Source: Gracilariopsis chorda (taxonomy: Eukaryota; Rhodophyta; Florideophyceae; Gracilariales; Gracilariaceae). From it: a stretch of DNA of 64,000 nucleotides. Under the pieces are notes generated by a model that did no database searches, had not been told where the DNA came from, and saw only the letters and a program-made list of their open reading frames with translations. The position numbers and the translations under genes were made by a program. Location of the stretch: assembly GCA_003194525.1 (NCBI GenBank), contig NBIV01000016.1:124001-188000 (forward strand). Reading direction: 5' to 3'. Positions 41,609 through 52,127 of this stretch are shown piece after piece. Position 1 is the stretch's first letter. Each line of letters opens with the position of its first letter.

Positions 41609-42662
41609 GCTGGAGTGGTTTGATTGTTTGGCTTTCGCGGTTACGGTTGCAGTAGCGTTAGGACAAGGGCCTCAAACCATGTGGGCACCTCGATCCAGGT
41701 TGTGGGAGTGGCTTCCTGAAACTGCCTGTCGCTTCTGGATGACGATATCGGAACTTATCGCACCGAAGCAGTGAGGATAACTGAGCGGTCCATGGTTGTC
41801 TCACGCCATCAGTGTTGTTGTCGATATCGGTCCTTTGATTTCGATATCATTAATTTTATATTCATTTTCGTGCCTTGCTGCCTTGCGTTCGATTGGCTAC
41901 CGTCTAGCAACAGTTCGATAAGCACGTTACATGGAAGAACTGGTGCAACTACGGGTCGATCCGGGGCTCGGGACTTGCCCCTTCTGGGTAATCCGCACTC
42001 GTTCGCCGATACAACTCAACATGCGAAGGTAGCTGCTAACATGCTCCTCGAGTGCAGTGAAGAGCGACGTAGAAGCCCAAGATGTGCGTAAGATTAGTAA
42101 TTCAGCTATAACCTCTGGACGCGAGGTATCTCATTACCGGTCATATCGATTCAGTGCTGTTGCGTATTGATCTACGATTGGCACGACGGTGTAGATACCC
42201 GCCACTATTGAACTCGCTGCGGGCAAGGGTACAGAGTCCTACCAGCTGCGTTGGCACTGCGCTCCTTCAGAATATGAAAAGATATGATACAAGTGCACGG
42301 TTGGGTGTAGGATGCGAGGGATCAAGTTCGATTTCGAACTTGATCAAGGATCAACTTCTAATTTTCATTTTTTATTGGGCTTGTACGGAGGCTATATGCC
42401 CCGGTGTACAAGGGTGCCAACGGTACAGGCACTGTACCGAGTTACCCGGACTTGTTTTCCATTTTTCATTTTTGGTCCTTTTTCTGCGCCAAGGTTTTGA
42501 AACCTTTTTAAAAAAGCATTTTCATCAACGGTGCAGCGCCATAAAGCCCATCATACCTTTAGATACCGACGGGCTGCAACACAGCTTCGCACAATTCGCT
42601 CCTGTCCGTTTCAAGTGTAACAAAGGTTTAGTTCTACATAAAGAACAGGCCCTGTTTTCGTT
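41609..42662. other. intergenic, no gene accepted
   Basis: A 170-codon plus-strand frame (42154-42666) overlaps the start of CCDC12 and reads like random sequence (clusters of Cys, Phe, Leu). Confidence 0.5.
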
Positions 42663-43162
42663 ATGAAAGAAAAGAGTAGTTCTGTCAATACCGGGGATGC
42701 GGATGCATCTGACGAGTTGAAAAAGCTCAGGTTTCAAAACTACATACCTCGCACAGAAGAACTAAAGAAATGTACGGCAGTTGCAAATCTTCGAAACAAA
42801 AGTTGAACCCGCCCCTATGCTAACTCGTTTATAACATTGAAAACTGTTCTTTCCACTACGTCTCTCCAGATTGCGAAGAGGGCGATGAACTGGATGCATT
42901 GCTGCAACAAATTCTTGATGAGCAAGAATCTTTGATTCGTTCAGCGAACAGAAAGTTTGCGGATCCCGCACTTGATCTGGATAACATCGTTCCCCGGAAA
43001 GGCAATTGGGACATGAAGAGAAGCCTCGCCCCCAAATTACAACGTCTTGAGCAACGAACGAAACGTACACTGCGTGAGCTACTAAGAGAAAAACAAGCCA
43101 GCGAAGGCAACCTCGTGTCACAGACTGATGATCTACATTCGATTTCGTCTGACGAGGGATGA
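42663..43162 (+). CDS. CCDC12: CCDC12/Cwf18 pre-mRNA splicing factor
   Basis: Two exons. Exon 1 starts at 42663 and encodes LKKLRFQNYIPRTEELKK, the family's N-terminal motif. Exon 2 (42870-43162) encodes LDLDNIVPRKGNWDMKRSLAPKLQRLEQRTKRTLRELLREK, split here by description into the NW-DMKR core and the RTKRTLRELL helix. A CTAAC branch (about 42820) and a CTCTCCAG acceptor are clear. Two donors keep frame: GTACGG after 42771 (preferred) or GTTGAA after 42801, giving about 134 or 144 codons. CCDC12/Cwf18 is a component of the Prp19-related complex of the activated spliceosome. The gene converges on eS24 with 215 bp between stops. Confidence 0.8.
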
Positions 43163-43377
43163 AGAATGCAAGAGGGTACCCTCTCCACTCGATTCATGGA
43201 ATGCAAGTAAGCGTTTTAAGTTGAACACAGATATCGATTAGTAGACAAGGATATAGCTGCTATCGCTGTTCAAGATCACATTTGATGCACTGGAGTCACC
43301 GTTGCGCTTGACGCATCGCTCCCAACCAGAAACGCCGTACTTGTGTTAATAGGTTTCCATAGAACACCACATACTGT

Positions 43378-43984
43378 TTACTTATGTCCCAAGGACTTGC
43401 CCTTAGCCACACCACGCAATTTCTTAGATCGGTTCTTTCGTTCCCTCTGCTGCTTAAGAGAACCAGACGGGGGATCAGCCATACCCGCACGACGCAGTCT
43501 GTAGACGGGTTCGAACTTCTTCGCGGCAGTGAGACTGTCGTAGATGACTCCGAAACCAGTGCTCTTTCCGCCACCAAATTGTGTAGAGAAGCCAAACAGG
43601 AAAATAGTGGAGGGATCAGAAACCTTGTACATCTTGGTAAGCTTTTCGGTTAACTCTGCCTTCGGTACATTGGCACGGCCCGGGTGCAACACATCGATAA
43701 CCTGCTCGGTTGTGGATTGATGAGCGAACGCAGAGTATGTCAGAATCAATTGCTCTCCTCGTGTGTACATTTCGCACTTATAAAACGCAACATGATGAGA
43801 TCGCTTTGGGAAGCGTTCGAGCCCTCCGTCTGGCAAAACGCGCTTCTCTGTCAAGAGCGTTTTGTCGAACGAGATGATGTGATATCGACAGGAATGCACC
43901 GTAACTTACAAATTGCTTTCTTTGCAAGAGTTGGTTGGTGAGAAACTTTCGCGTCCGAATCGTACAGGTCTTCGAGTCCGACAT
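43378..43984 (-). CDS. RPS24: 40S ribosomal protein eS24
   Basis: Two exons, 43910-43984 and 43378-43701, giving 132 aa, the usual eS24 length. The 208-bp intron has a GTAAGT donor and a CCGAGCAG acceptor and splits the motif [12 protein letters not shown] in phase 0. Exon 1 encodes [19 protein letters not shown]; exon 2 encodes [33 protein letters not shown] and a basic end [14 protein letters not shown]. It is a structural protein of the small ribosomal subunit. Confidence 0.95.
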
Positions 43985-45692
43985 CTTTGCAGAAAAAAGG
44001 GTAATGGGAAGCAGACGAACTCTTTCCTGAAAACGCGACGCGGGACGTTGAAAGGCGCGGTGTGGAAAAGGAGTGTGAGTATGGCTACCCGTTGTCGACG
44101 TAGAGGAACCAGGACGCCGGCGATGTGATGCCACAGTGTTACGTGTATACTTGTACATCTGGCACAATTTGGAGCTCATGTGAAACGTGTACAACCTGTT
44201 TTCGAACTGATCTATTTTTTTGTCTCAAATCGTAAATCTTTACACTTCGTCTTCGACTCCGTTCCGACATCGCAAATTTCTCTCAGGGTACCGTTGGTAC
44301 AAAGGGTACGAAGGGTAGAACGAGTTCTTCATCAGGCTCTTTTCATCGCAGCGCTCGCCACATTGAGTTCACGTAATATTCTAGTTTTCTTGGAGAAAGC
44401 ACAGAATTTTAGGCAGAGCTGCAAGAATTCCAGGTTGTGAAAACAATGGGAATTGAACACCAGTGGCAGGGATGGCACTTAGTGCAATGTCATAGAGGTA
44501 TCTCTTTATCTGTATGTGTTTGTGTGATGCGTCTTCCTCGTTATTGTGTTGAAATCTTTTCGAATCAATCGGGACAAGGACATAACGAGAACGGCCTTGA
44601 AGCCTAGCACAATTTCTGGTGAGCACCTACAGACGAGGATTTTTAGAGATGTGATACTCATTATCTGTCATCATGTCACGCATAGGAGTTTGATAATATA
44701 TCCATATGGCAGTTTAAGCAGAGCTCAAGTCAAACATTTTGCTCCGTCGATGAAGTATGTGTTTGTGTTGGAGCAAGGAATATACGACAACCTATCATAC
44801 ACCCGCTAGCCACCTTCTAATTTACATGCAGTGACGTCAGCTATTTTCTGTGCATCGCAAAAGTTCATCCTGAGCGCTTCATGTACCAGCCTTGTGTAGT
44901 ACACGAAAATTGACTTCATTCGTCCGTTTCTGCTGCATGTCCTACCGGATCACAACAAACTTGACAAGAAAAGATGACACGTTCTCCTTTCTGGTGCTGA
45001 GCTTTTGTCCAGATTCCTTCCGCTGACAAAGATGTTTTATTCGAGGAGCGTAGTACCCAGGCTAGACACCTTCTGTGATTGTTGGCTAGCTCATCTAAAT
45101 CGCACTGCACATTGCGGCTCTCGTGCTCCTTTACACCTCATCTACAGCCATTCCTGCGAAGTCGAACACCTCAGGTGCAACTTGTAACGTTGTTCGCGAA
45201 AGTGTGTGAAAAGAAAAGGAGCTTACGTGAGGGTGTTGTTGTTTCTGATGGATGCGCAAACTAAGCTGAACTAGCAACGGTAACTGTGACTGCGCTGGTT
45301 GATCTGTTCACGTGCTGATGGAACGAGATGGAACTTCTTTCTTTGCACCGGTGCCGTTGCAGTTTCTCAGTATCAATTTTAGCAAGACCTCTCAAATTAA
45401 GTTCTGCAATTGGTCTGGTTCTCGTTGAACATCAGTCGAACGCACTGTTCATGACGAAAGACTTACACTTGGGAATTCGGAAGTGAGCGGTTTACGTTCT
45501 CCCGCGTTTCTATCGTCACTGGACTTCATTCGCTTTCGGCCATATTTCGCTTTTCATCCGTAGGCAGGAAGAGCTAAGAGAAGGTATTGACCCACGAGCT
45601 TAGGCCAGTAACAACGAGTGGAACACACAAGCACACTTGCCCACACCTCGAGTCATCTACTTAACGTTTGCGCCACACTGGAAATTTGATCT
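43985..45692. other. intergenic, 1.7 kb
   Basis: Promoter side of eS24 on the left and of the phosducin-like gene on the right. A GGTACC-family repeat copy lies at 44287-44306. No gene seen. Confidence 0.5.
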
Positions 45693-46488
45693 ATGGCTAC
45701 TTTAGGGACCGGAGCACCAAAAGAATCCACGGAATGGGATGATATCCTCAAGGCAAAAGGTATTATTCCAGAGAAAACTCCAGAAGAGATAGCCAAAGAA
45801 CAACTCACAGAGATTGTCGAAAACACGGTTGAGTCATATGACCCACATGAACGTAAGACGGTTGATGAACTCGATGAAGATTTGGATGAAGCCGACTCAG
45901 ATGAAGAGCGAATTCTCCAGAGTTATAGAGAGAAAAGAGTAAAGCAACTGAAGGCACAAGCGATGCAGCAGAAGTTCGGCCCGGGCGTTCAGTATGTACC
46001 TGCCCATGATTGGAAAACGGAAGTTACCGAAGCAGGTATTGGTATTTATGTTGTTGTTCACCTTGTAAGTTTAACATTTCTTTCCATGCTGCATATATAT
46101 CTGTGTAATGAAAGAGTCGGACAGCTAACGAGCGTACAACCGAAATTGAACTAATGGGTGACATAAACAGTTTCAACCCAGTATAGAGGCTTGCAAGCTC
46201 ATGGATGCTCGCCTGTTGGAGCTATCTTCAAAGTTTCGCACCACAAAGTTTGTCAAATGCAAGGCAACTGACGCTATCAAGAACTATCCAGATAGCAAAT
46301 GCCCGACTCTCCTTGTTTACAAAGAAGGAAAAGTGTTAAAGCAGCTCGTAGGTTTGGGTCCGTACAAAACGAATACTCCTGTGGCAGAGGATATTGAATG
46401 GGTTCTCGGCAGAACAGGTGCGGTGGAGACGGAATTAGATGAGCCTCCGAGCGCATCCACTAAGCGGTTCAACCTGAAAAGATTCTGA
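45693..46488 (+). CDS. phosducin-like protein of the PhLP2/PDCL3 group
   Basis: Two exons, 45693-46064 and 46171-46488, giving 229 aa; GTAAGT donor, CATAAACAG acceptor, phase 0. The N-terminal helical part (TEWDDILKAKGIIPEK, then LDEDLDEADSDEERILQSYREKR) precedes a thioredoxin-like domain: VHLFQPSIEACKLM across the junction, FVKCKATDAIKNYPD, CPTLLVYKEGKVLKQLVGL. PhLP2/3 proteins are cofactors of the CCT chaperonin in actin and tubulin folding, so this gene is functionally linked to CCT-beta and ARL2 elsewhere in the window. Confidence 0.9.
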
Positions 46489-47574
46489 GACGACGCGATC
46501 AATGGAATTCGATGTATTTCAGAATGAACTTATTGACCAAAGCTTATTTGTTTGCATACTATATATACCATATCTGCTACAACTTTTCCTCTGGTCCCAG
46601 ATACATGTTTTGCAGGCTAGACCAGAGATATTCTGTAGAACGTTGCGAGAAGAAGAAGAAAGATTCGAAGAACGATACCGGCACGATACAAGGACCTGTG
46701 CCGCACCTTCTTAGTAATGTTTCCGACAACACTCGCTGCGTTGCGTGTCTTACAAGAATACCTGGGCATTCTAGCTCGTTTTCAGAAGACCCTATCTTCC
46801 AGACAAAGAATTCCAGCGCGTTTTTCTAGACAGCCGATCAAAAAGCCTTCTCACCCTCAATACTCGCTTTGACCCTCAAGCAAATGAAGCTCCAGAGTTC
46901 TTTTTGTTGTGTCGGCGCATTGTGGCATAAAGCAAGTCGCCGGATGGATGCATGTGGCTCAGCTGCGAGCTGGAACCCGTAAAACCTCTAGACCGAAACA
47001 AAGCACTCGTATTGAACGGAAAGAACAGTTTCCTCACTCCATGAACGATTTCAATACTGAATTATATCCTGTACCCTTGGTGAAAACCTAGAGTTGCGAC
47101 CTTCTTTCAGTCTTGTGCACAACCATGCAGTCGCCGATTGCGCATGATAGGGTGCATATTGGCCTCAGAAACACATGCACATGAGATATGCGACGGATTC
47201 AGAAACGTATGTGCTTCTGTTTCTGACGTGAACCAATGTCCTGAAGGTACAGAGTATTCAAGCATTATACGCCAAGTTGACACCAAGCGCCGATGCTTCC
47301 GAGATTCCACATCATTTGCTGATGCCGCACCATAGGCAATCAGACGAGATTGGTGATCTCTGTTCTTCCCGACTAACCTTTCCTCTTTTAAGCCTGGAAT
47401 ACGGTCGAGTTTTCTACATCATCTGTCTTTCAAGAATCTGTCTGCTTATGCTTCGCGTCCAAGCCGAGTACACAGCGCGTCATTTTCCATTTACTCTTGG
47501 AACCACTGTCTGAACGGGAAAGGAATGCTGAAGGCCTGTGTTCTTCGGACGATATCATTTGCGATTCTTCTCCA
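46489..47574. other. intergenic, no gene seen
   Basis: Only short open frames on both strands, without domain signals. Confidence 0.5.
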
Positions 47575-48582
47575 TTAGCCCCATGTCCACTCGCGCCACA
47601 TCTTACCCTTGAGCCCGTACTCTGAGTTGTCCATTACTATTTCAGCAACAGCCTTCGCGGTATTCACAACATTTACAAGAGACGGCCGAGAGAACAATAA
47701 GGTCGCATCTGAGATGATGTACCTGGAATCAGATAGCCGAGGAAGATCTAAATTTGTTGTGTAGCATTTCTTGACTATGCACTCACAAGCGCTCATAGGC
47801 AGGCCACACAGCGCAAAGATAATTATATCATTCCCGTGGAGGGATGATGGTTGCACAGGGACAGAGGGCAATCCTGGCTTCACACGTTCATCCTGTTGTG
47901 CGCTGATTGATACGACCGATGGAACCCAATCGCCCGCTATGTAAAGCGGATCCGTCCATTGCACTACAGCAACACGGGGACGCCTTCTTCTGCTGCCCAG
48001 CTTTCTAGTGACGGTTCGGCCAACATTATTCAGCTCAAGTCGGGCTGCCGCAACACAAGATACGGCTTTCTCAGGGGAGTGAGTGACATAGGCAATCTTG
48101 TGATAGAGACTATAGATTTCGCTCAAGCTAGTGGGATTCGCCGAGACGACAGCCAGGCCGGGAAGAATTGTCTTTAGAGCTGAGATGAGCTCATCTTCAC
48201 TTGGGTCTAGCTCGGTTGCGGCGGGTTTTAAGTGCGTGAGTAGAACTGAAGGTTTCGAATTGATCAAAGCGGGTATGTCAACTTGGTAAAAAGAGCATGT
48301 ATGTGTGCTGAGCAAATCTGCCATAGCCTGCTGCTGAGAATTCATGGCATTCCAACCAGCGGCAATCTGATGTGGTTCCAAGCCCTTCACTCTCAACTTT
48401 GAGTCAGTAACGCAAGCTGCAGGAGTAGCTACCGTGCACTCATGGCTTGCTGCGACCAAACAGAAGTGACCATGAAGCTCAGTTACGATATCAGTGAAGC
48501 CGGGTAGTAAAGAAGCTATCCGTTCTGTCAAACGAGAGCCTGCCGTACTAGCTGTGCGTGCCTCAGCTACAGAAGTCTTCAT
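47575..48582 (-). CDS. BtuF-like periplasmic-binding-fold protein
   Basis: A 335-aa intronless protein from Met at 48582 (MKTSVAEAR); the frame is open to 48747. It follows the BtuF/iron-siderophore substrate-binding order: RIASLLPGFTDIVTEL at the N-terminus (compare the bacterial start S-L-x-P-S-x-T-E), GRxV-like helices, and the middle PRVAVVQWTDPLYIAGDWVP, a hallmark of the cobalamin-binding subgroup. The second lobe has FALCGLPMSACEC and a final SRPSLVNVVNTAKAVAEIV. Bacterial members deliver vitamin B12 or iron complexes to ABC importers. No signal peptide or lipobox is seen, so it is probably intracellular. The ligand is unknown. Confidence 0.75.
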   Translation of the reverse strand: MKTSVAEARTASTAGSRLTERIASLLPGFTDIVTELHGHFCLVAASHECTVATPAACVTDSKLRVKGLEPHQIAAGWNAMNSQQQAMADLLSTHTCSFYQVDIPALINSKPSVLLTHLKPAATELDPSEDELISALKTILPGLAVVSANPTSLSEIYSLYHKIAYVTHSPEKAVSCVAAARLELNNVGRTVTRKLGSRRRRPRVAVVQWTDPLYIAGDWVPSVVSISAQQDERVKPGLPSVPVQPSSLHGNDIIIFALCGLPMSACECIVKKCYTTNLDLPRLSDSRYIISDATLLFSRPSLVNVVNTAKAVAEIVMDNSEYGLKGKMWREWTWG

Positions 48583-49335
48583 GTTACGCAATGAAGAATG
48601 CAGATAAGGTATCAATGACACAGAGATGGTGATAGAGTCGGATGTAATCAACGAATTAAGCCCTGAATTAGATTGGCGTTTGTGTCGAATGTTGCTGGTA
48701 AGTCTTTGTCCGCAGTTTGGCAGAGATTCTGAACAGGTGCGTTGCACATGAAATTCAGCTCAGCATAACCTTCAGCGCGTAGGGTACTGAAACCAAAGGC
48801 AATTCCCAGATGCGTTACTCTGGGCTCAAGAGTGTTACTTGGCGCGTGAAACAGGGGAACGTAGCTAACTCAGGGTTAGCAATCATTGTTGAGATCTAAC
48901 GGGACGTCCATGATCTCTGTGCATTTTCTTGCAAATGGGTTCGGCCCATAAACACCTTTCAGTAGCCTAAATGTAACTATATAAAAAATCTCATTTGCTG
49001 CGAATGATTGGAGAACACAAGTGCGGCGGTAGGATGTACTTAGTAGCCTCTTTCGGACCATATAGTGTAGGGGCCATCGTCACCGAACAACATTGTGTCG
49101 AAGCCCGCATATACTCTATTTGTCACCGACGAGTTTGTACGTGCAAACTTGACAGGAAAGGCTACATGAAATACCACTTTCCATAACTTCAGTACTGGCT
49201 TTTTGTGACATTCCGGAAGTTGCTAGCGTGCGGTAAAAGGCAAGAAACGCCCCTCTGGCTTTAAATCAAAAACCAACCAAAGGCTTCAAGAAGAGCATGC
49301 TCCTGGACAGCAAGAAAACATACTCAATGTGAAAG
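48583..49335. other. divergent promoter region of the BtuF-like and Elp5-like genes
   Basis: No gene seen. A GGGTTAGCAATC string near 48873 resembles the hairpin motif at 26293. Confidence 0.45.
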
Positions 49336-50463
49336 ATGATACAAGAGAATGTGAACCGGAGAAATTCTTCAAACTCGGCCACGTTGGCTCTCATTCGCAA
49401 CAGAGAAGATGATTTTCTTGATAAGGGAGTGCTCCCTGCAGCAGTTGAATACGTGCTTCAGGAAATCTGTCTTAAAAGGGTGGCACCCGACTTCCGCGCC
49501 GATCATATCGCCGTTATCTCGATTGATCAGCCGACTCTTGTGTACCATCCCATGAGTGAAAGATTATCAATTCCATTGAACAGCTTAATAGATGGGTTTT
49601 CGGAGTGGTACTCGTATCGTGAGAATACCGTTTCCGTTCCTTACTCACTTGATTCATCGAAGGTTCACATCGGTGACTTTGACAAGACTTCAAGGATTGT
49701 CGACAACCTGGCCAAGCTCGTTGCAAGCATTTTTGAAAAAGTGGATGTATCTACGTCCAATCCATCAGAACCAAGTCACAGGATTTTGATCCTCGACTCG
49801 TTGGGCTCCCTTTTTTCTGAGAGTGATATCTTCGGTGAGATTCTGAGCCTAGTACATCTACTTTCTGCAACGAAGAATAACGTAGACGTCAAGCTAACGG
49901 TCATTGGAATAATACGACAATCTCAAACTCACAGCACACTTGGCAAATACCCTTCTTCCTTCGACAGCATTTTTGATATCGACGTCACTGTTTCACAAAT
50001 TGCCACTCGTGAAGGAAACTCTGACCCATTAGGCCCACATCCATCCCGCAATTTTGTCCGCCTCGACTGCAGAAGGCGGAAGCCGTCGGGGCGTGTTCAA
50101 TTCGAAAGAACAACAAGCTTAATGGCATGGGACAAGAATCAACTGATAGACACAAAGCCGGCATCAGAAGTTTCTGAAAACAAATCGAAAAGCAACAGCG
50201 AACAAGATTTGAGTCTAAGACTAGCAGAGCATGGGTTAAGTTTCCGTTTGTCGCTGTCTTCCAAGGAAAGGGAAGTGCGCGCCGCTGCTGGACTTCCATA
50301 CTTGCATCGCGACGAGAAGCTTGCTGATTCCGCTCTCAAACTACATCCTGCTAATCTTCGACTGGACCAACCCCAATCAAGACGTCACCCGGACAGCGAA
50401 CGCCTCAGCGACGATAGCTCAGATGAGAGTGATGAAGAAGAGCTTTTCTCAGAAGACGTATGA
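49336..50463 (+). CDS. Elongator complex protein 5 (Elp5)-like
   Basis: A 375-aa intronless protein. The central part reads as a RecA-like fold without ATPase motifs (HRILILDSLGSLF, then VIGIIRQSQTHS and a SFDSIFDIDVTV strand), as in Elp4/5/6. The C-terminal signature of Elp5 is visible: LSFRLSLSSKEREVRAAAGLP (split as LSFRLSLSSKERE and AGLPYLH), followed by an acidic tail (SSDESDEEELFSEDV). Elp4-6 form a ring that supports tRNA wobble-uridine modification by Elongator. Identification is by motif and fold order, so moderately sure. Confidence 0.65.
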   Translation: MIQENVNRRNSSNSATLALIRNREDDFLDKGVLPAAVEYVLQEICLKRVAPDFRADHIAVISIDQPTLVYHPMSERLSIPLNSLIDGFSEWYSYRENTVSVPYSLDSSKVHIGDFDKTSRIVDNLAKLVASIFEKVDVSTSNPSEPSHRILILDSLGSLFSESDIFGEILSLVHLLSATKNNVDVKLTVIGIIRQSQTHSTLGKYPSSFDSIFDIDVTVSQIATREGNSDPLGPHPSRNFVRLDCRRRKPSGRVQFERTTSLMAWDKNQLIDTKPASEVSENKSKSNSEQDLSLRLAEHGLSFRLSLSSKEREVRAAAGLPYLHRDEKLADSALKLHPANLRLDQPQSRRHPDSERLSDDSSDESDEEELFSEDV

Positions 50464-52127
50464 AAAGGATGCCGTTATGTTCAAGGGGACAAATATCTGT
50501 TTGTTTGAGGACCTCAACATGTTTGGGTATCCACAAATTCTCATCTCGCTGAATGAATACATCTCACTAGCTGCGGATCTGTCTTTGTTGGCCAAATGGT
50601 CTATCCAATGTTACTAGTACACAAAGTGGAACTACAATTCACTCTTCGGTCAGTCCAATATACTCTTGGTACCATCGGTAAGCAAGAACCCAAATTAGCA
50701 CCATTCTGGCGATTAGGATTCTGGTAGCATGACATTGCCCATTTTGTTTCATGGCTTCAATACACACGTTGTCTGCTAGACGGCCCACACATGGAGTTTT
50801 CTTTCTTTAAAGACGTTGATGGTGAAGAACCTATGCCCTGTCTAGCAAAGAGAGCTATCGAACGGCACCGCGCTCGATCGAAGTCAGTGTTTCCAGTCAA
50901 GTCGTTCTGGCCTTTCAATCCGCAGATATTTGCTCTGGTACCATGTACGAGTATAACGGTAGCTGAAATGATTTCATGATGAGATTATGTATACATATGC
51001 TTTCACGCATGAATTCACTTCCGAGCAGACTTTGCGCTTTATAACAATGATATCAAGGAACCAAAAAAGTTATTTGGGTCCTCGAAAGTAAGTCACTGAA
51101 GATGAAGCGCACAAGTTGTACTTGCATGCCAAGAGACTCAATTCAGGTGAAACTTGATCCACCGTTTTTCTTCAGGGTCAATGTACATGTGCGTTCTTGG
51201 TATGGCTTACCGAAAGAGCAGAACTATCCGCCAAAAGACAAACAACATCTTCCAGTATTATCCTATCTCAAGAACGAAAGCAACGGGTTTTATATTCTGT
51301 AATGGGAGAGCATATCTCGTGCCTTTATTACGAATGATAATATTCTGGGGCCCCGTGGATTATTTATTGACGGTGCGTTGTCACTCATGACCACTGCTGC
51401 TTCATCCAGCTGTTTATCAAGAGTTGACCTGCGTTCTGGTTGCTGTCCAGACGAAACGCAATAGTTGTTGTCTATCGATGTGCCGCCTTTGTTTCGATGG
51501 TAATATTTCTGGGCCCCATGTATTGTTTGGATACTGGCGGTACGTTATCGCTCATCAACACTTCTGCTTCGTCCAGCTGTTAATCAAGAAACGGCCTGCC
51601 TTCCTGTTACTGTCCAGACGAACTGCGACAGTTTTTGTCTGTCGATGTGCCGGACACTAGCGTCCAGTACGACTTGCACTTTCTGAGTAAGTAAATATGT
51701 TACAAGCACAACCAAGTACTCATACTTCAAGGCCTCCACGAACAAGTTTCTCTCTTTAATCGTAACAGCATTCTTTGACCCGTCATATCGCGTCTTGAAG
51801 CTGTTTATTTTGCTGTCTCGCAAAGGTCCCCAGCCAATGTCCAGTTTTATTGACCACTGTTTCGGAGCACATTCGACGGAGAGTATGGCCCCACACAAAG
51901 CGTGTATTCTAAGCCTTCATTCTGACACGAAGAAGAATAGCGTACGACCACTTTGGTGTACACTACTAAGAACACAGTCATTCTCATTGTCAATGAAACC
52001 AAGGTCAATAGTCCGCATCATGTTTATGCGTGACTAGACTTCTCTTGTAATTTCTCGTAACCTCGAACTTCCTTCTGCTTGAGCTCTGCTACTGAATCCT
52101 TGAAGTAGAAAGGATTCGTCACCGAAC
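50464..52127. other. intergenic with an old tandem duplication
   Basis: A degenerate duplicated unit of about 150 bp is seen at about 51337-51484 and 51500-51653 (listed separately). No gene accepted. Confidence 0.5.
51337..51653. repeat. degenerate direct repeat, two units of about 150 bp
   Basis: Shared landmarks in order in both copies: TAATATT-CTGGGGCCCC / TAATATTTCTGGGCCCC, GGTGCGTTGTC-CTCAT / GGTACGTTATCGCTCAT, GCTTCATCCAGCTGTT / GCTTCGTCCAGCTGTT, CTGTCCAGACGAA, and TCTATCGATGTGCCG / TCTGTCGATGTGCCG. The copies lie 15 bp apart. Function unknown. Confidence 0.6.

Noticed and set aside
42154-42666. 170-codon frame upstream of CCDC12
   Set aside because: Overlaps the CCDC12 start, no domain, random-like composition.
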